This document shows positions 12,224 to 32,780 of a DNA stretch of 64,000 nt, piece by piece. The DNA lies in assembly GCA_013433145.1 (NCBI GenBank), contig CM024174.1, positions 4,860,336-4,924,335 on the forward strand. Direction: 5' to 3'. Position 1 is the stretch's first letter; every line of letters starts with the position of its first letter. The stretch comes from Ascaris suum (Eukaryota > Nematoda > Chromadorea > Rhabditida > Ascarididae). The notes beneath the pieces are model-generated. The model worked only from the letters and a program-made list of their open reading frames with translations. It ran no database searches and was not told the DNA's origin. The position numbers and the translations under genes are program-made.

Positions 12224-15037
12224 GGCTATAGATTAAGCGGGAATAGTGCGCCGTGCAAGATAAGTCAAAGGTCAGGAGCATATAGGCAAATGAAACGACT
12301 ACCAGCACGTGTCGGATACTAGCTGTAGGCAGAATCGAGAGGATATAAAATAGGTTGATGTCCTCATGTATTCACTCGAGCTCCTAGACTGGTCTAAACG
12401 CCAACTGGGTCTACGTGTGGCCGTTATAGTGCGCGAGGTGATTGGTGATAGCGCGGAGTTCAACTGCGGGACCATGCCGGCGATTCAAGCTATCCTAGTG
12501 TTCCTTCTTGTTTGTCACCTTACTGCATTGATAAACTTGGCCCCTAATACCTGTGTCACCTCGCAGTTTACTCGACCCAGCTCGACAGAGGGCGCAGATC
12601 ATCAAGCAGGCCTGGATAATTAGACCAGCCAAAGGGAGCTGGCCTTTACATGAGGGCTCAGCCAGCTTGAGTGGCGCAATCGAGACTGCCATTCTATACG
12701 GTGCCACGGCAATCAAAAGCAATGAAGCCTCAAACTGTTACGATATCCCATGCCTCAAAACAATGCTATTTATCTCCACTGCAGCACAATGCTCCACCCT
12801 CAACCTTTGCCTGTTCTTTCATGAAGCCCTGCCAAATAAGGCACCATACCATTCGTCGAGCATATCCAACATTCATCCTCAAAATTGTCTTAACCTCTGT
12901 CCCTGCTCTTCCCACCTCAGTTGCACATGCAACCTCATGCACTTTTACAACCAAACGGAACTCCTGCCGAGAAAACAGCTGAAAAAGCTCGTAAATGCAA
13001 ATAATGATCCCCCTGCACACCTAGCAACATCCCCGATTTTCCACTTCGCGAACTAGAAGCTTAACCTTCATTGCTACAAGAGCCCCCGCCACTCTCCACA
13101 ATTCCATCAAAGACCAAAACCAGCAATCCACAAGCGTGAAAATATTGTTAAATGATGACTGCAAAAGCAACTGCTATCATGAGAAAGAGACGTTCAGCAC
13201 ACAAACAAGCCAACTTCTTTATTCCACTTTTCAGCAGGGAAACAGCGATGCCAGATAGGACGTTTCTCGCAGGAAGTCAACAGAATAAAATGAAAAGATT
13301 TTGAAAGAACATCTGTGAACGATGAAACGCAATTCCGCTGCCCGATAATAAGAAACTCCTATCAGAAGGAAGTTCAAATCGTCGACTGGCTGAAATATTC
13401 CAACAGCATAAGGAGAACAAATAAAATTGAAAATGTTGAAGAGACGGAAGAAGTGGACAACAACGCAAAACAAATAAAGAAGAAAAACGCTTCAAAAGGA
13501 CTCCGCTGATAGCCGATAGATCTCAAGATGAGGGATACAATTTGCGAATGAAGGGTAAATAAGCCTTAACAACAAGTAATCATGAAATAGTCATTCTACG
13601 AAGCATAGTTTTTTACGCCACTGCTACCACGTCTGAACCTTTATTCACAGATTTTCTGAAACGACGCGGCAACCAGGAGTTAAAACCCGCTTCTGTCGCG
13701 AGCGGGTATAAAAAAGGGCCAGCAAAGGCCCAGCACTGTCAAAAAACTTCGAAATCCCCATGATATTTCACTTAGTGTAAAATTGTACATTCGAAAAAAC
13801 TCAACCGCCCTATTAATAAGCTTCATAACCAAAAAGCGAACCCCGACAAAGAAATTCCCTAATTTTCACAAAGGAAAAAAAGCAGCGAATTAATCTCGAA
13901 TGCTCGGAATTCTTCACGAACAGAGTCGCGAACCGATGTGCAGCTAGCGGTACAGCCATAATTCAACATTTTCCTATGTTGGTCACTTATGTGTCACATC
14001 AAAACCCTTAAAGGAGCATCACATCATTTAGAAAGGTGTTGGAATGAGGAATGAAATCAAAGGTTGCTGGTAACCAGTCTGCCAAGCTGAACTTCACGCT
14101 GCAATTGCACAACTGATTGTGCCAACCGAGAGGAGAGCACACCATACGCATCTCGAATCAGCGCACACCCCGCCACATATCGACCGACCGTTCACGTGGT
14201 CCCCTCTCCATCAAACAGTCCCATCGCACGGCCAATCTCAAAATCTACGAATTATGAGGCTTTGTTCTATTTTAAGTGGAACGATAGTGAACTGTCAGCA
14301 TTAGCACGCACACTCGAAAATGCATACTCTAAAGGCGATAGAAGCAAACGGTCTACACTACATGATGTCCTTCTTTAAAATGATAGGCAAGAAGGGAAAA
14401 CGATAAAACTTAGGATACACTTTATTAAGTGAGGGTGATGAGCAACTGTCAATTCCTATTGAAATCGTTCTTCATCTTTAACCAAATTCGCTCTGATGGT
14501 TTGTAATAAACTCGAAATCTTTCACTGAATTGAGACCGTCAACATTACACCGCTGTCTGTCCAAAAGTCTTCTTTACATTGACATCGACAACATCAAAAT
14601 ATTAAAAAGCTTCCTGAAAAATGATGAAACAACTAGCACAAAACACTTCAACTTTACAAAAGCACCATTCAAAATCCTGCAACGCTTTGCTGATAACACC
14701 GACGACAGCATCAGTGGCGGACATGGCTGGACGATTTAGCGCTCACTACAGCTGCTGATACTTAAACGTTTTCGGTAAAGCCGGCACCAATTACACTGAC
14801 GGCTCAGAGGTTGAATTTACGTCACTCTCTTGTCGGAAACACGGACCAACCCTGGCATCATCATCACCATCTGTTCTTTCAATGCGCCGGCACAAGCACG
14901 GAAGAGAACTTGAATCACCTACTCACCGACATAGCGACTTAACCACTCCGCCACGTCCTGCGCCTATGTCCCTCCCCGTCTCCTCACCCATTTGGTGCTG
15001 TCATATTCAGATGTGGGATTAAAAAACTGTGTGCTTA

Positions 15038-15262
<225 letters not shown>

Positions 15263-15558
15263 TCACCACACACTCTTCAACTGGTTTAGCAGCCTCTTAT
15301 TCGATAAATTAGTTAAATGGGCTCTATATCTAAAGCTCCCTATAAACTCCATCCACTTAAATCGAATACTACTCTCATCACATTTGATATATTGCCATTA
15401 CGATCAGAAATTACCTCTCAGACCGAAACAGCCCACCTAGCGTAGTTGTAGCTGATGCAGGCAATTACCAAACAGCAAAACCATGCCAACCGAAAAAAAA
15501 GGAGTAGAGTTTTTTCAAACCCCGCTTTAGCAACAACATGAAAAGTGCAAAATAATTA

Positions 15559-15813
<255 letters not shown>

Positions 15814-16557
15814 TCAACTGCTCAGTGACGAGCGAACTCCACAAACACCAGCATATTTCAACCACTTTCCTCGTTGAAGAGCAACACTTTTCCGCAATCA
15901 GTTTATTGAGACTCGAATCTAGCAACAGTGAAAGTAATCTGCTTAAAGAAAGACCATTCCTATATTCGAGACCACTATCGCAAAATTACATGGTACGATT
16001 AGCGTACATAATTTATACTAACCGCTTGATTGGATAATCAAAATGTAGAGTCTCCAGCGTAGCATTAGCTTATGCAATGTGCTTATACATATTACAAGTG
16101 CCTTCTATTTGCACTAATAAAATCAACTTTATTATTCGTTATTTCCACATTGAATAATAAGGTTGTTTTTATTTTATTTCTCCACTTTTGCGGAAGTCGA
16201 ATACGCAAACCTCTTCTTTCAGCGACGTTCCCTTCGATGGAGTTTCAAAGAATAATAGAAAAAATTTTGCAGATAACACAGACACCTATCAGCGAAAACA
16301 AAAAGTTGCGACAGAGGGCCTAAAAAGTTCAACTTCGGAAATGCACTCGCAGAATAACATGTCTAAGAAGCAATCATGATTTTTTTTCGCACACCAAAGG
16401 ATACGCGAGAGCAGTTCATATGCTGAGGCAAGTGTTCGTATTGTATAAAACACAAATCACTCACATATTGTCATTTGGTCACTTTATTATTTCACCGGAT
16501 GATTTACGTCTCTTGCATAAGACCGCTGACATTGCACTGAATCGCAAAAGCCAATCT

Positions 16558-16563
16558 TTTATT
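16558..16563 (-). terminator. Candidate polyadenylation signal AATAAA (erf-1)
   Basis: The plus strand reads tttatt, which is AATAAA on the minus strand, about 153 nt beyond the erf-1 stop codon at 16716-16718. This is the nearest canonical signal in the expected place. Not supported by transcript data here. Confidence 0.45.
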
Positions 16564-16715
16564 ACTTTAAATAAGAGTTGCATCAGCTCGTTCACGATCG
16601 GCTGTGCTTCGATTACAGCCTATTCATGAACTAGTTTATAAAACTTACGATAAACAAGAAAGAAACTGAAGTTTGTTGTGTGAATAAAAAGATCGCGAGC
16701 AGCCACCGAACATAG

Positions 16716-23667
<6,952 letters not shown>

Positions 23668-25893
23668 TTCCAAATGAGCTCACGAAGCAACCCACCTTCG
23701 TATGCTCGGTCTTAGCAACACAACGGACAAGTGAACTGTAATAATGCAACACCTGATTGCAAATTTTGAATTTTTATCTGCCAACAACGTAAAATTGAAA
23801 AGTCAAAATAGATCATCTAAGACATCCGCAACGAGACAGCAGAGCTAACTGAAGAACCGATTAAAACGTCGGCGACGAGTTTAGGAGTTAGGGGAAGCGG
23901 GGAGTGTGGATGGGAGAGAAGGGGAGCACAGGGTTAGGGAAGTAAGGAGGGACGGGGAGGCGAAAGCGACAGAGAGGAAGCGGCGGTTGTGCGCATTTCC
24001 GACAGTGAGTAGACAGATGGTCGTTCATCTTTGACAGAATAAAAAAAGCAATGTGTCCTGTAGTATATCACTCGGAGCTTTTGCAGAAACGATTTATTGG
24101 CCTATGGACCACACAGAACAAATGTATGATATTGCTCTGACATGAAAGCAGTACAAGAAAACCTGATATGCTAAACTAGATAATTGAACTGCCGGCTGAA
24201 ATCATCAAATCGACAGCCCTCTGCAAATGGCCAAGGAAATAAGTAACGCAACTTGGCCTCATTTCAAAGGAAAGTTCTTTTAGAAGAAACACCTTCCAAT
24301 TCACTTCACGAACACCCAGAGCACCATTCCTAAGCGAACTAGTAAGTACACGCTCAAGCCCAAATTACCAAACGTATAACAGCACCTCAGAGATTTCCAC
24401 CTTCGCTCTTCCTTTCGTTTCTACCAAGTAACGGACACAGGAGGATTCTCAAATCAGACAATAAAGTTGACCCAGACTTTGTTAATGAATATTTCAAGCT
24501 GAAACGTTGACCCAACCGATGAGTAAGTGAGCAGAATAGTGAGTAATCGGTAACCCCGCACAAAAACTCCCGTAATGCCGATCAATAACATTTTATAGGC
24601 TAAAAAACGTTGTTGAAAATCGAAACAATATCGTATACGTTTTAATTTGCTAGGAAAATTTCATGTGAAAACGAGAGACGGCAAGAGAAATAAACGGATA
24701 ACGCCTGGGAATTGTACGATAATCGTCACAATTCCACCTGAGGCACAAAACAAACAACGAACGCACAATGAATGGAAATCTATCTTCAATGAGCAAACTT
24801 TGGATCTAGAGAATATTGATTGGTCTTCTGGACTATTAAGGAAATGAATGGATGTGAGAGGTACGCGGTGGTACTACAGTGATATACTGATTATATTGAT
24901 CTAATTACATGAATATATCCGATTACGTTGCTGCGACGGAAGCCTACAAGCATATCATCTAACTTCAGATACTCGAGTTCCAGTAACTACTAGAGGTCTA
25001 TAAGTTCGAGATGTTATTTGTAGGTTACAGCACTGCACTTGCATAGCTGAAATTTGATGTTCAACACATAACCAGCTTAGGTAACGAAATAAATGCACCT
25101 GAAACCTGAAGAAAAACCTGATGAAATGCTTGACAAGCAAGAGCTACCTTTACCCTCACCGAACAATCGGTGTCGCTCAGCACACGTTATCCAAATCACA
25201 AAGCACTCCCCATTCTCGATGTGCCTACAAGAAAGGTCTGCAGAACTGCAAGCCACCGTATCCCGCCACAAAGAATCGTTCTAAGAAACAAGTCTAAACG
25301 AATGAAAGCATGTGACAACTAATTTGCAAATCTATAACTTCCTCGAATGGTCACCTTCTTGCTCGAAATGCGTTCGTGCGAATGTGCATTGTGGCGGAAT
25401 TGTTTCTCGCGTGTATTTTCGTGACCACCAGTTTTATCTCGAGCTGCCACCGTTACCGAGTGTAGTGGACACAACTAAAACATAGATGACCCACTAGAAT
25501 GACCACCTATACAAATTCATCAGCGTAGTTCTATACATTCAAATAAGCACACATTTGCGTGGAAACTAACCTTTTGTGGAAATGACGAATACAGCACGGT
25601 ATTTTGTCATTTTTTAACAATTAGTGACACTGATTGTGCTAATATGTGGGTTGTATGGAGAGGAAAATATCATGACTGGTCCTTCGCCGTGCTTACCCTC
25701 GCTTCAGTCACTGGCTAACAAGTAAACACAGTTTTTTCCCGAAAAGGCAGCCTGAAGGTAGTAAAACTTCCTGCTGAAACGTCACCATCCGATTACTGTG
25801 TTAATGATTTTTTCCATCATAGCAATTAATCATGCAAGAATTATATTCGGCAGTGCAATACTGTTGATTTAATTTCATGTTGGAGTGTACGGA
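23668..25893. promoter_or_regulatory. Bidirectional promoter interval between erf-1 and epg-6, with a G-rich block
   Basis: The two start codons face away from each other across 2.2 kb, so this interval must hold both promoters. The clearest feature is a purine-rich, G-run-rich plus-strand block at about 23880-23995. It contains many GGG/GGGG runs spaced a few bases apart (aggggaagcggggagtg, aggggagcacagggttaggg) and could form G-quadruplexes. No TATA box or trans-splice acceptor could be assigned with confidence. No additional gene is recognised. Confidence 0.45.
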
Positions 25894-28800
25894 ATGCGAT
25901 GTGCAGTGAAATGCATCAACTTCAATTACGAGCAGAATTGTTTTGCTGTCGCAACCGATAGTGGACTTCGTGTCTTCAACTGTGATCCCTTGGCCGAGTT
26001 AAGAAATTATAGTGAGTTTTTTTCTTTTTCAAATACATCTTTTCCATTCTTTCCTTTTTTAGAGCCTTTACATACGGATATTATTCATGGGTCGGGAATT
26101 CTTTGTTGATCTACTATCAACTTTAAATAAAGTTAAAAGCGCTTGCCAAAAAATTTGTATAAAGTCTGCATCGGTCGAACTACAAAGAAATGAGTCTTTT
26201 ATTGGAGATTTACGTTTGTACGAACGGTTCGGTCCGGATCCATAAAAATATAGAGGTACTAAGGTACTAATTTGCATAATTTATTTTTTATCGGTAGCCT
26301 GCAAAACTGCTTAGGAAGATGTGCGAAATGCGAAAGCGTTTTTCGTGTTATCAACCCTTTGATCCGCTTGTCCATTTGTTACCGTTTTTTTAGTAATTCG
26401 CGCAAGCACTCTCTGGAGTCGATCTCGTTTTCACCACAGAAAGATTAAAATCGACTAACCAAGCTGTCGTATATTCATGAATTTCATGATATGAGTTCGC
26501 GAAGTGGTTAGCATCTGATGCTGTAGCCAAACTTTTACTGGTAATTTATGGAACCGGTTGGTCATTTCAGCACTGTTGTAAAAGTCAAATTGCTGTGCTA
26601 TTTCCGTTTATTCTCGCTACGAGAGCGTCACTCTCGTTTATATGATTATCAGTATTGTCTGATATTTTCTATGATTTTTTTTTTGCATTTATTATCGATT
26701 TATTTATTTATTTGTTTATTTACTTCATTATTTATTGAATCGTTTATTTATTCGTATATTATTCATTCGCTGCCTCACTATTAAAGAAACCTCGATCATC
26801 TCTCTGAGTGAGCAAATCTGAATATTGTTTATGCAAACCCCTTGCATTTTTGATTTCAAAGACGAGTTTAACGTTTTTGTTTTGTTCGTATGAAATGCGT
26901 TGTACTGGATTCAAACAGCAACATTTTCAGGCTTATCACAAGTGGGAAGTGTTGCCGTATGTGTGCTTCTTCATCGCACCAATCTGATCGCAATTGTTGC
27001 GGGTGGATCGCATCCAAAATTCGCCGAAAATACCGGTATTGCATTTGTTTCATTTCTTTCAATTGCTTTCGGCTTCTCTTTTGCAATCTCTTTTTGCAAT
27101 TGCACTTCGCCAACTGTGTTTTGCATTGTTAAAGTTCATTTCACTTATGTAATTTTGATAATACGCGAAATGTGATCACGGGCGCAGTGGTTTGACTCTC
27201 TCCCGAAAGTCATCTGCTAATTTATTTGCCGCTGCGATAACTTTAAATTGGTAGGTGCGATCAATTATGGCTAGAGCGAATGATGCCTGTTTCCTATTGG
27301 AGAGTGAAGTGCGCGTGTTGCCGTCCTGTACATCCTGCTGGAGAGTTGACGTAGTGAATTGCATCAGCGCATCTCATCACCCTCCTCCCCTCCCCCTTTT
27401 TCCTTGTAAAAGGCAACAAGCTGTCCCTATTCCCCCTCCCCCCTTCCTCCCTCCTCTCTTATGCAAAGAGTTATGTGAATGCTAATCATGAAGGGAATAT
27501 GGGTGATCGTGATACCGATAAGCGGCTAATCATCGAGAAGACAAGCATTGTCAAGGTTCCGGCCATTACATTGCAACTTCCTCAACAACTCTGGAAGGAA
27601 CGGCCAGTCATCGACTCTTATAGCACACGAAACGTCCACACCAAATATGTTATGCATGACTAAGTGCAGATGAATTAAGAGATAAAGCAGGACTGTTTCG
27701 GCAGTGTTCATAGAAGTCTAGAGGTTTTGCCGGTGATCGAGATTCTTCGATGGTTGCGTTATGGAAGTTAACATTTCGCATTATTCATGGTGCCCTTTTA
27801 GCTAAATATGTTAGCAGTAATTCAGTTATTGTGTTCGAATTTGTTGATGTACCATGTCCAGAGAGCAGTCCATCTGGCTGATCTGCGAAAATGAGCTAAT
27901 GCTAAATGATCCACTTTAAATAATCACCGTTTTAAATTGTAATGCAGAGGTGGTTGGGGAGGTGAAGTTTTTTGTTATGAAACAGCAAGATTCTGGAAAA
28001 AGTTATCGTACCCTAATGCACTGCACACTGCACGCTGTTTAAAGCTTTTGCTTAATTCGATCACTTAAAACTTTTTCGCAGTTTTATAAACTTCAGAGTG
28101 TTTTATTGCAGTAATGATTTGGGATGATGCGTCGAAGAGATTCGTCCTAGAATTCACAGTGAATGGGCCCGTGCTCAACGTTCTTTTATCCTACACACGG
28201 TACAGTTTATGTCCCTGCTGCAATCAGCTTTAGCGTGGCAACCATCTCGAAGAAGAAAAGAAATAACGGTGCTATCTGGAATGTGGAGGTTTATCAAGTA
28301 GTAGTCGGGAGAAGGCAAAATGCATTTTTTGCAACCTCCTTGCTCACCGAAGATGGTCTTGTATGCTATTTGCTGACTCTCAGCAACCTTCGTCCATATT
28401 TCTGACGTTATGGCATTTCTAGTTTCTATAGGCCTCCATGAAATAAAGGTTAATAACTGGAACTGATTGCTAAAATGCGATGGTTTCGAATCTCATTCTT
28501 CGAACAGAAAACAAAGGGAAGGGTATATGCTAGGTAGTTAGATTATCGAGGGCCCGGACCAAAAAGGTGGACTCACCCACTCCCCTAATGTTGTTAAGGT
28601 TAGTTGTCGTGCAAGCGAGACGTGTGCACGTATTCGAATTCCCCAACAACTGTAAGTTGATAAGGACAGAGGAGACGGCCTACAATCCACTTGGACTGGC
28701 TGCCTTATCAGCTGACACGAAAAGCGAATTCCTCGTATTTCCGGGCCATAAAATTGGAAGTGTGCAGGTGGGCGCTGTTCTCTTTTATTTATTGTAGACC

Positions 28801-31618
28801 TTCACAGCCATTAATTTCACGACTCGTGTGCAGAGTTTCAGTTTTTCATCTGTATCGTCCAAGAAATATTAGTGCTTCATGTAGTATTTGATTCACTAGC
28901 TTGAGGTTTTCATTTTCTTGGGAATATCGATATTGTTTCGTCAGTTATTTTCGTCCTTTATTCTCTAGCGTTTTTCATTTTCTACCTGCAAATATGGTTG
29001 TGTAGATCGCACACAGTACTTGCATCTTTAATAAAGGTGAACACCTCATTCATCTTAGGAATGGTATAAACGAAGTGTTTGTACCATTGCTTTATGTTGA
29101 TTCATTGTTTATATACTTTAGTGTGGCACTGTGATGTACATGTGGTACATGTGAAGTGATTGCAAGTTGTAGAGTGCTGAGGTGAGAGGAGGTAGTATGA
29201 TATACTGCTCAATTCAGTGGTATCTTGGCTGTCGATAAATTTGCTCGTATACCGCCCATGTAAAGCACAGCCATTTTACACTCTGGCTGTTTTTGTCATG
29301 TCCATCACAACAATATCCGATAGGAGGCAAGCTTTATTCTTCGAAATGAACCGGTCGATGCTCCTCGTTATTTGTCGTTCACATCACTCTTCATTGCTCT
29401 GCGGAGATACCGTTTTATAGATGATTTCATTAATTTTCTAGACATAATGAAAGTTTATTTTAGTTAATAAATCTGCAAAGTTTGACAGTGGCAAGCTCGC
29501 TGTCACCACTGACAATCAACGCTCACCAATCAGAGGTGGTTCGACTTGCACTCAACAACCAAGCCACATTATTGGCTACAGGCTCCGCAAAGGTATGCTT
29601 CTTTGTTTTATTTTGCTGTCTCCCAGTTTTCTCAGTCACTTCATCATAAACGTTTTGCAGACATTGGTAACGATGTAAATAGCGCATGCATGTTAGTCAT
29701 TGTGGCGCAAATGTCGTGACTTTACATTATGCAACATTTTTCTCGCATATTTTTGGACGACGTGAGTGGGTATGATCTACTTCGCAAATGGTCCATAATA
29801 CTAGCGCCCAGACTCACCCTATCGTGCTTATTTATTCTCAGGGTACTGTAATCCGAGTTTTCGACATAAGGACACGAAATATACTATCCGAGTTCCGGCG
29901 GGGCGCCGATCCTGCAAATTTGCATTGGTGAGTTTAATGTGCTGATTTTTGCTTATTATGTTGGAGAACTTCTCAATTTTGTGTTCTTGCCTCCTGCCCC
30001 CCCCCCCCTCTATCCCTTCTCCCTGCATTAAGTTGTGAATATTTTGTTTCCTTGTGAAGTCCTCTTACATAGATCAGCATCCACGATTATTCCATAAAAG
30101 ATGACAGTGATTAACGTAATTTTGTTGGTGGCGTTTTACTTGTTCGCTTTAGACTCTCTTTCTTTAGTTTTCAGAGTTTATCGCCGATTTGTTTCCTTTG
30201 TGTCGTGAGGTCGACATCGACGCTGTAACAGACTGCTAATTTCGAACTTGATATATACTCTAACTAATAACATTATGCATTAAAATTAAGGTGTAAAGCA
30301 ATAGTGTTTTAAGAAATAATGCCAGCTATGCACTTTCCAAACTTTAGCTACCAAATAAGCTGTCATAAATGAGCTTAAAGGAGGCTGGCTTTTGATCCTT
30401 GAACGCCAATACCTTTCTCAATCTTCTGCATCAACCAGAAGTCTCGGCAATGTTGGACATTCGGCGCCCTTCTTTGCCTCTAATAAGCCTCTATTGTTGA
30501 TAGTAATTACGGTGTTTGCAGTTTGCGCTTTTCACCTTGTTCCTCATTCCTGGCAGTGTCGAGTGATAAAGGAACAATCCATATATTTACGGTACGCGAT
30601 AAAGGAGACGACAAATGGAGCAACAAAAAGACGATGTATGTTCGTTATCGCACTGTTTTTTCTGCTAAGATATGCAGCGAAATAATTTATCCATCCATTG
30701 TGGAATGTACCCCCCTTTTCTAAATCGTCTTTCTAGGACGAGTTGGCGGGGTGAAGCAAACTGTGATATCCATGAGGCGATGAAAGTCCCCTCCTCCCAA
30801 GAAAATAGTTTTTCTTTGCTCAAAAACATTCGTCTATATCTCTGTTGGAAAATTTTTGCGTCATAATAAACATGTATTGGTAATAAAAAGAGGGTATTAC
30901 AGTTTCCAGCAAGTTGGTTTAATAACGGAAGAAGCGAGGCGAAGTTGTGCGCAGTTTTCTTTGCCTGACAGTGAGCAAGTCGCCGAGGTGGCATTCATCT
31001 CCAGCTCGAATAGTACAAATATGGGTGGACAGGCAGCTGCCACCGTTAAAAGGAGACAGGTTACAATATATTATTAACTTTATCGTCTGTTGTTACTGAT
31101 TTTACTGCTGCGTGGGACGTTTTTTATGGGCCGAAAGGGGAAATCGATGCGGTGGGCCCGCCTAAACTTCCACAACAATTGTGTGGAAATAGCTGAGTAT
31201 AGAAATCGGCGAAGTGCAACCAAATGGAAGGCCGAAATCGTAAGTGGTCAGCAATTGACACATGACTCAAATTGGTGAGAATTTTGACAGTTGTGCGTGA
31301 TAGAGTTTTTACAAATTTATGTCGCAAAGTGGTTAATCTATGTTGGGAAATCTTTTTTGAGGGAGGCAGGAAGAAGTGCACTATGGGCCATTAGGGGTCT
31401 TGTATGAAAGTGAGTATTGCCTTCGAAAGTCGACTAGCTCTGCTTCTTATATTCTTCATGTTTTTAATGAGTTTATATTGCAGTCGGTGGTGGCGATATG
31501 TACTGATGGTACGTATCATCGTTTTGTGTTCACAGCAGACGGTGCATGTTCGCGTGAAGGTTTCGACTATTTTCTTGATCTCGGTGACGAGCAAGAATTT
31601 TGGACCACCGACTTCTAG
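25894..31618 (+). CDS. epg-6: WIPI3/4-type PROPPIN autophagy protein (EPG-6/WDR45 family), 366 aa, 9 exons
   Basis: Seven-bladed beta-propeller that binds PI3P on autophagic membranes and acts with ATG-2 in autophagosome maturation (family knowledge). Exons: 25894-26011, 26931-27035, 28112-28199, 28599-28767, 29464-29592, 29842-29927, 30522-30635, 30903-31059, 31484-31618. They total 1101 nt and all phases close. Diagnostic stretches are SGLRVFNCDP near the N-terminus, VMIWDD at about 75-80, FPGHKIGSVQ ending at 160, INAHQSEVVRLALNN, the phosphoinositide-binding FRRG at 221-224, SSDKGTIHIF, and AICTDGTYHRFVF near the end. Length and the short acidic C-terminus fit WIPI4/WDR45 better than the longer ATG-18/WIPI1/2. 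The chosen start is the first ATG in the exon. The frame is also open upstream of it, so an extra 5' exon is possible. Convergent with the REEP gene. Confidence 0.93.
26699..26762. repeat. Degenerate TTTA/TTTG microsatellite in epg-6 intron 1
   Basis: The run is built from tttatttatttatttgtttattt-like units with interruptions (ttcatta, gaatcg). It lies in the 0.9-kb first intron. No function suggested. Confidence 0.8.
29997..30008. repeat. 12-C homopolymer in epg-6 intron 6
   Basis: Twelve C residues at 29997-30008, followed by a pyrimidine-rich stretch, between the exons ending at 29927 and starting at 30522. Confidence 0.9.
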
Positions 31619-31654
31619 GCTCGCTTTTTTTAAAATTTACGGTCATTCTCTTTC

Positions 31655-31660
31655 ATTAAA
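31655..31660 (+). terminator. Candidate polyadenylation signal ATTAAA (epg-6)
   Basis: ATTAAA, the commonest variant signal, occurs 37 nt after the TAG stop at 31616-31618. That would be a short but plausible nematode 3' UTR. Confidence 0.35.
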
Positions 31661-32012
31661 AACCCCGTATTAGGGACAAGTTGGTCTAGATAACTCACTT
31701 TTCTATTTTTTAAAATTGTCGACCAGTTTTTTTAATGGCGAAACCATTGAAGGTTATTGCCTTAATTCAGAGAACATTTGCACTATCCATCTTTACCTTT
31801 AGTTGTTGGTAAAAGATGCTGTGTCTAAACTGAACGATCAGAGCTGATTACCACGTAGCAAGTTGCGGGGAGAATGGGTTGGCGCTTCTGCTATGAAAGG
31901 CAGCACAAGATGTCGATTAAAGCGCTCCTTCAATATACTCCCTCGTCACATTCAGTCATTTCTGATGTGGAAATGAGAAACCTCGGGAATCCAACTCTGC
32001 TTTCCAATTCAC

Positions 32013-32083
32013 CTGAGGGTGTCATATAATGGATTCTTCTCAAATTTATTATCGTCTTCAGTTTTCGCCCCCTTTCTGATGAG
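32013..32083 (-). other. Exon-like segment downstream of the REEP gene, possible alternative 3' exon
   Basis: On the minus strand the segment is preceded by ATTTCAG and followed by GTGAAT. It is 71 nt and open in frame, encoding a charged peptide with EDDNKFEKNPLYDTL. A GTGAAT word inside the last REEP exon (after KSY, phase 0) could in principle splice to it and swap the C-terminus. The main REEP ending aligns better with the family, so this is only a candidate. Confidence 0.2.
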
Positions 32084-32554
32084 CTGAAATGTTACAGCCT
32101 GAGTGTTGAATTCGAGCTTTACGGCAATTGGATACATAGTAGGAGGTCCTATTTCAAAGTTGGCAGGCTCGTTCATTAGTAAATGCGTTTGCTCCCTAAA
32201 CGAACTCAGCAATGCGGTCTTTGCTGATTTTATTTGTAAAGTACGTAAGCCGAAGGAACTTTGAGCGGATCATGTGACGCTGCTTCGAAACTAACTTTTT
32301 TACTACTGCCATGAGGACAGCTCGAGATTCACGATAGAGGTAGTTGCGCATTGAAGCACTGAGCACCGTTGAGTATTATTTGAGTCTCAGAATTAAAAGA
32401 AATATCCGTCAGCGCGTTAAAGTGATAGTTCTTCCATTTCGATATCTGATTTCTCCGCCTTTGCATATGTTTGTCAATTTCCGTCCCATTTCAGACAGTA
32501 GCCGAGTCTCAACTCGTCATCAGAAATTCGCTTCTTTTCATTCCCCTCAGCTTG

Positions 32555-32598
32555 AATTTTTCATTGCAACATCTTCAATTTTTCATTGCAACATCTTC
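32555..32598. repeat. Perfect tandem duplication of a 22-bp unit
   Basis: The unit aatttttcattgcaacatcttc occurs twice without a gap or mismatch (32555-32576 and 32577-32598). This is a recent slippage product in the epg-6/REEP intergenic region. Confidence 0.9.
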
Positions 32599-32780
32599 AT
32601 GCGCTGTTCGTACATCCGTCTTCATTCCGACTGCCTTTGTAAATACAAAAAACGTTTTGCCACATTCATTTCCATCGAGTCCTTATATTATGTAAATACA
32701 AGCATATGTGTATGCAAATTACAACTTGTTTATCAATTTGCAACTGTAACAATCAGTGGTGTAGGCACTACGGAGGAGTT

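Larger units (their letters stand above)
31619..32780. other. Convergent intergenic region between epg-6 and the REEP gene
   Basis: Both neighbouring genes end here (stops at 31618 and 32781), so the interval is mostly 3' UTR and spacer. Separate entries cover an exon-like minus-strand segment at 32013-32083 and a 22-bp tandem duplication at 32555-32598. No other gene is recognised. Confidence 0.5.

Noticed and set aside
12553..13056. 167-codon plus-strand open frame
   Set aside because: No recognisable domain or splice context; left as a chance or repeat-related frame.
31130..31278. Possible extra epg-6 exon between exons 8 and 9
   Set aside because: Exon 8 (ends 31059, phase 0) joins exon 9 directly and gives the family-length C-terminus; an insertion here would break the alignment.
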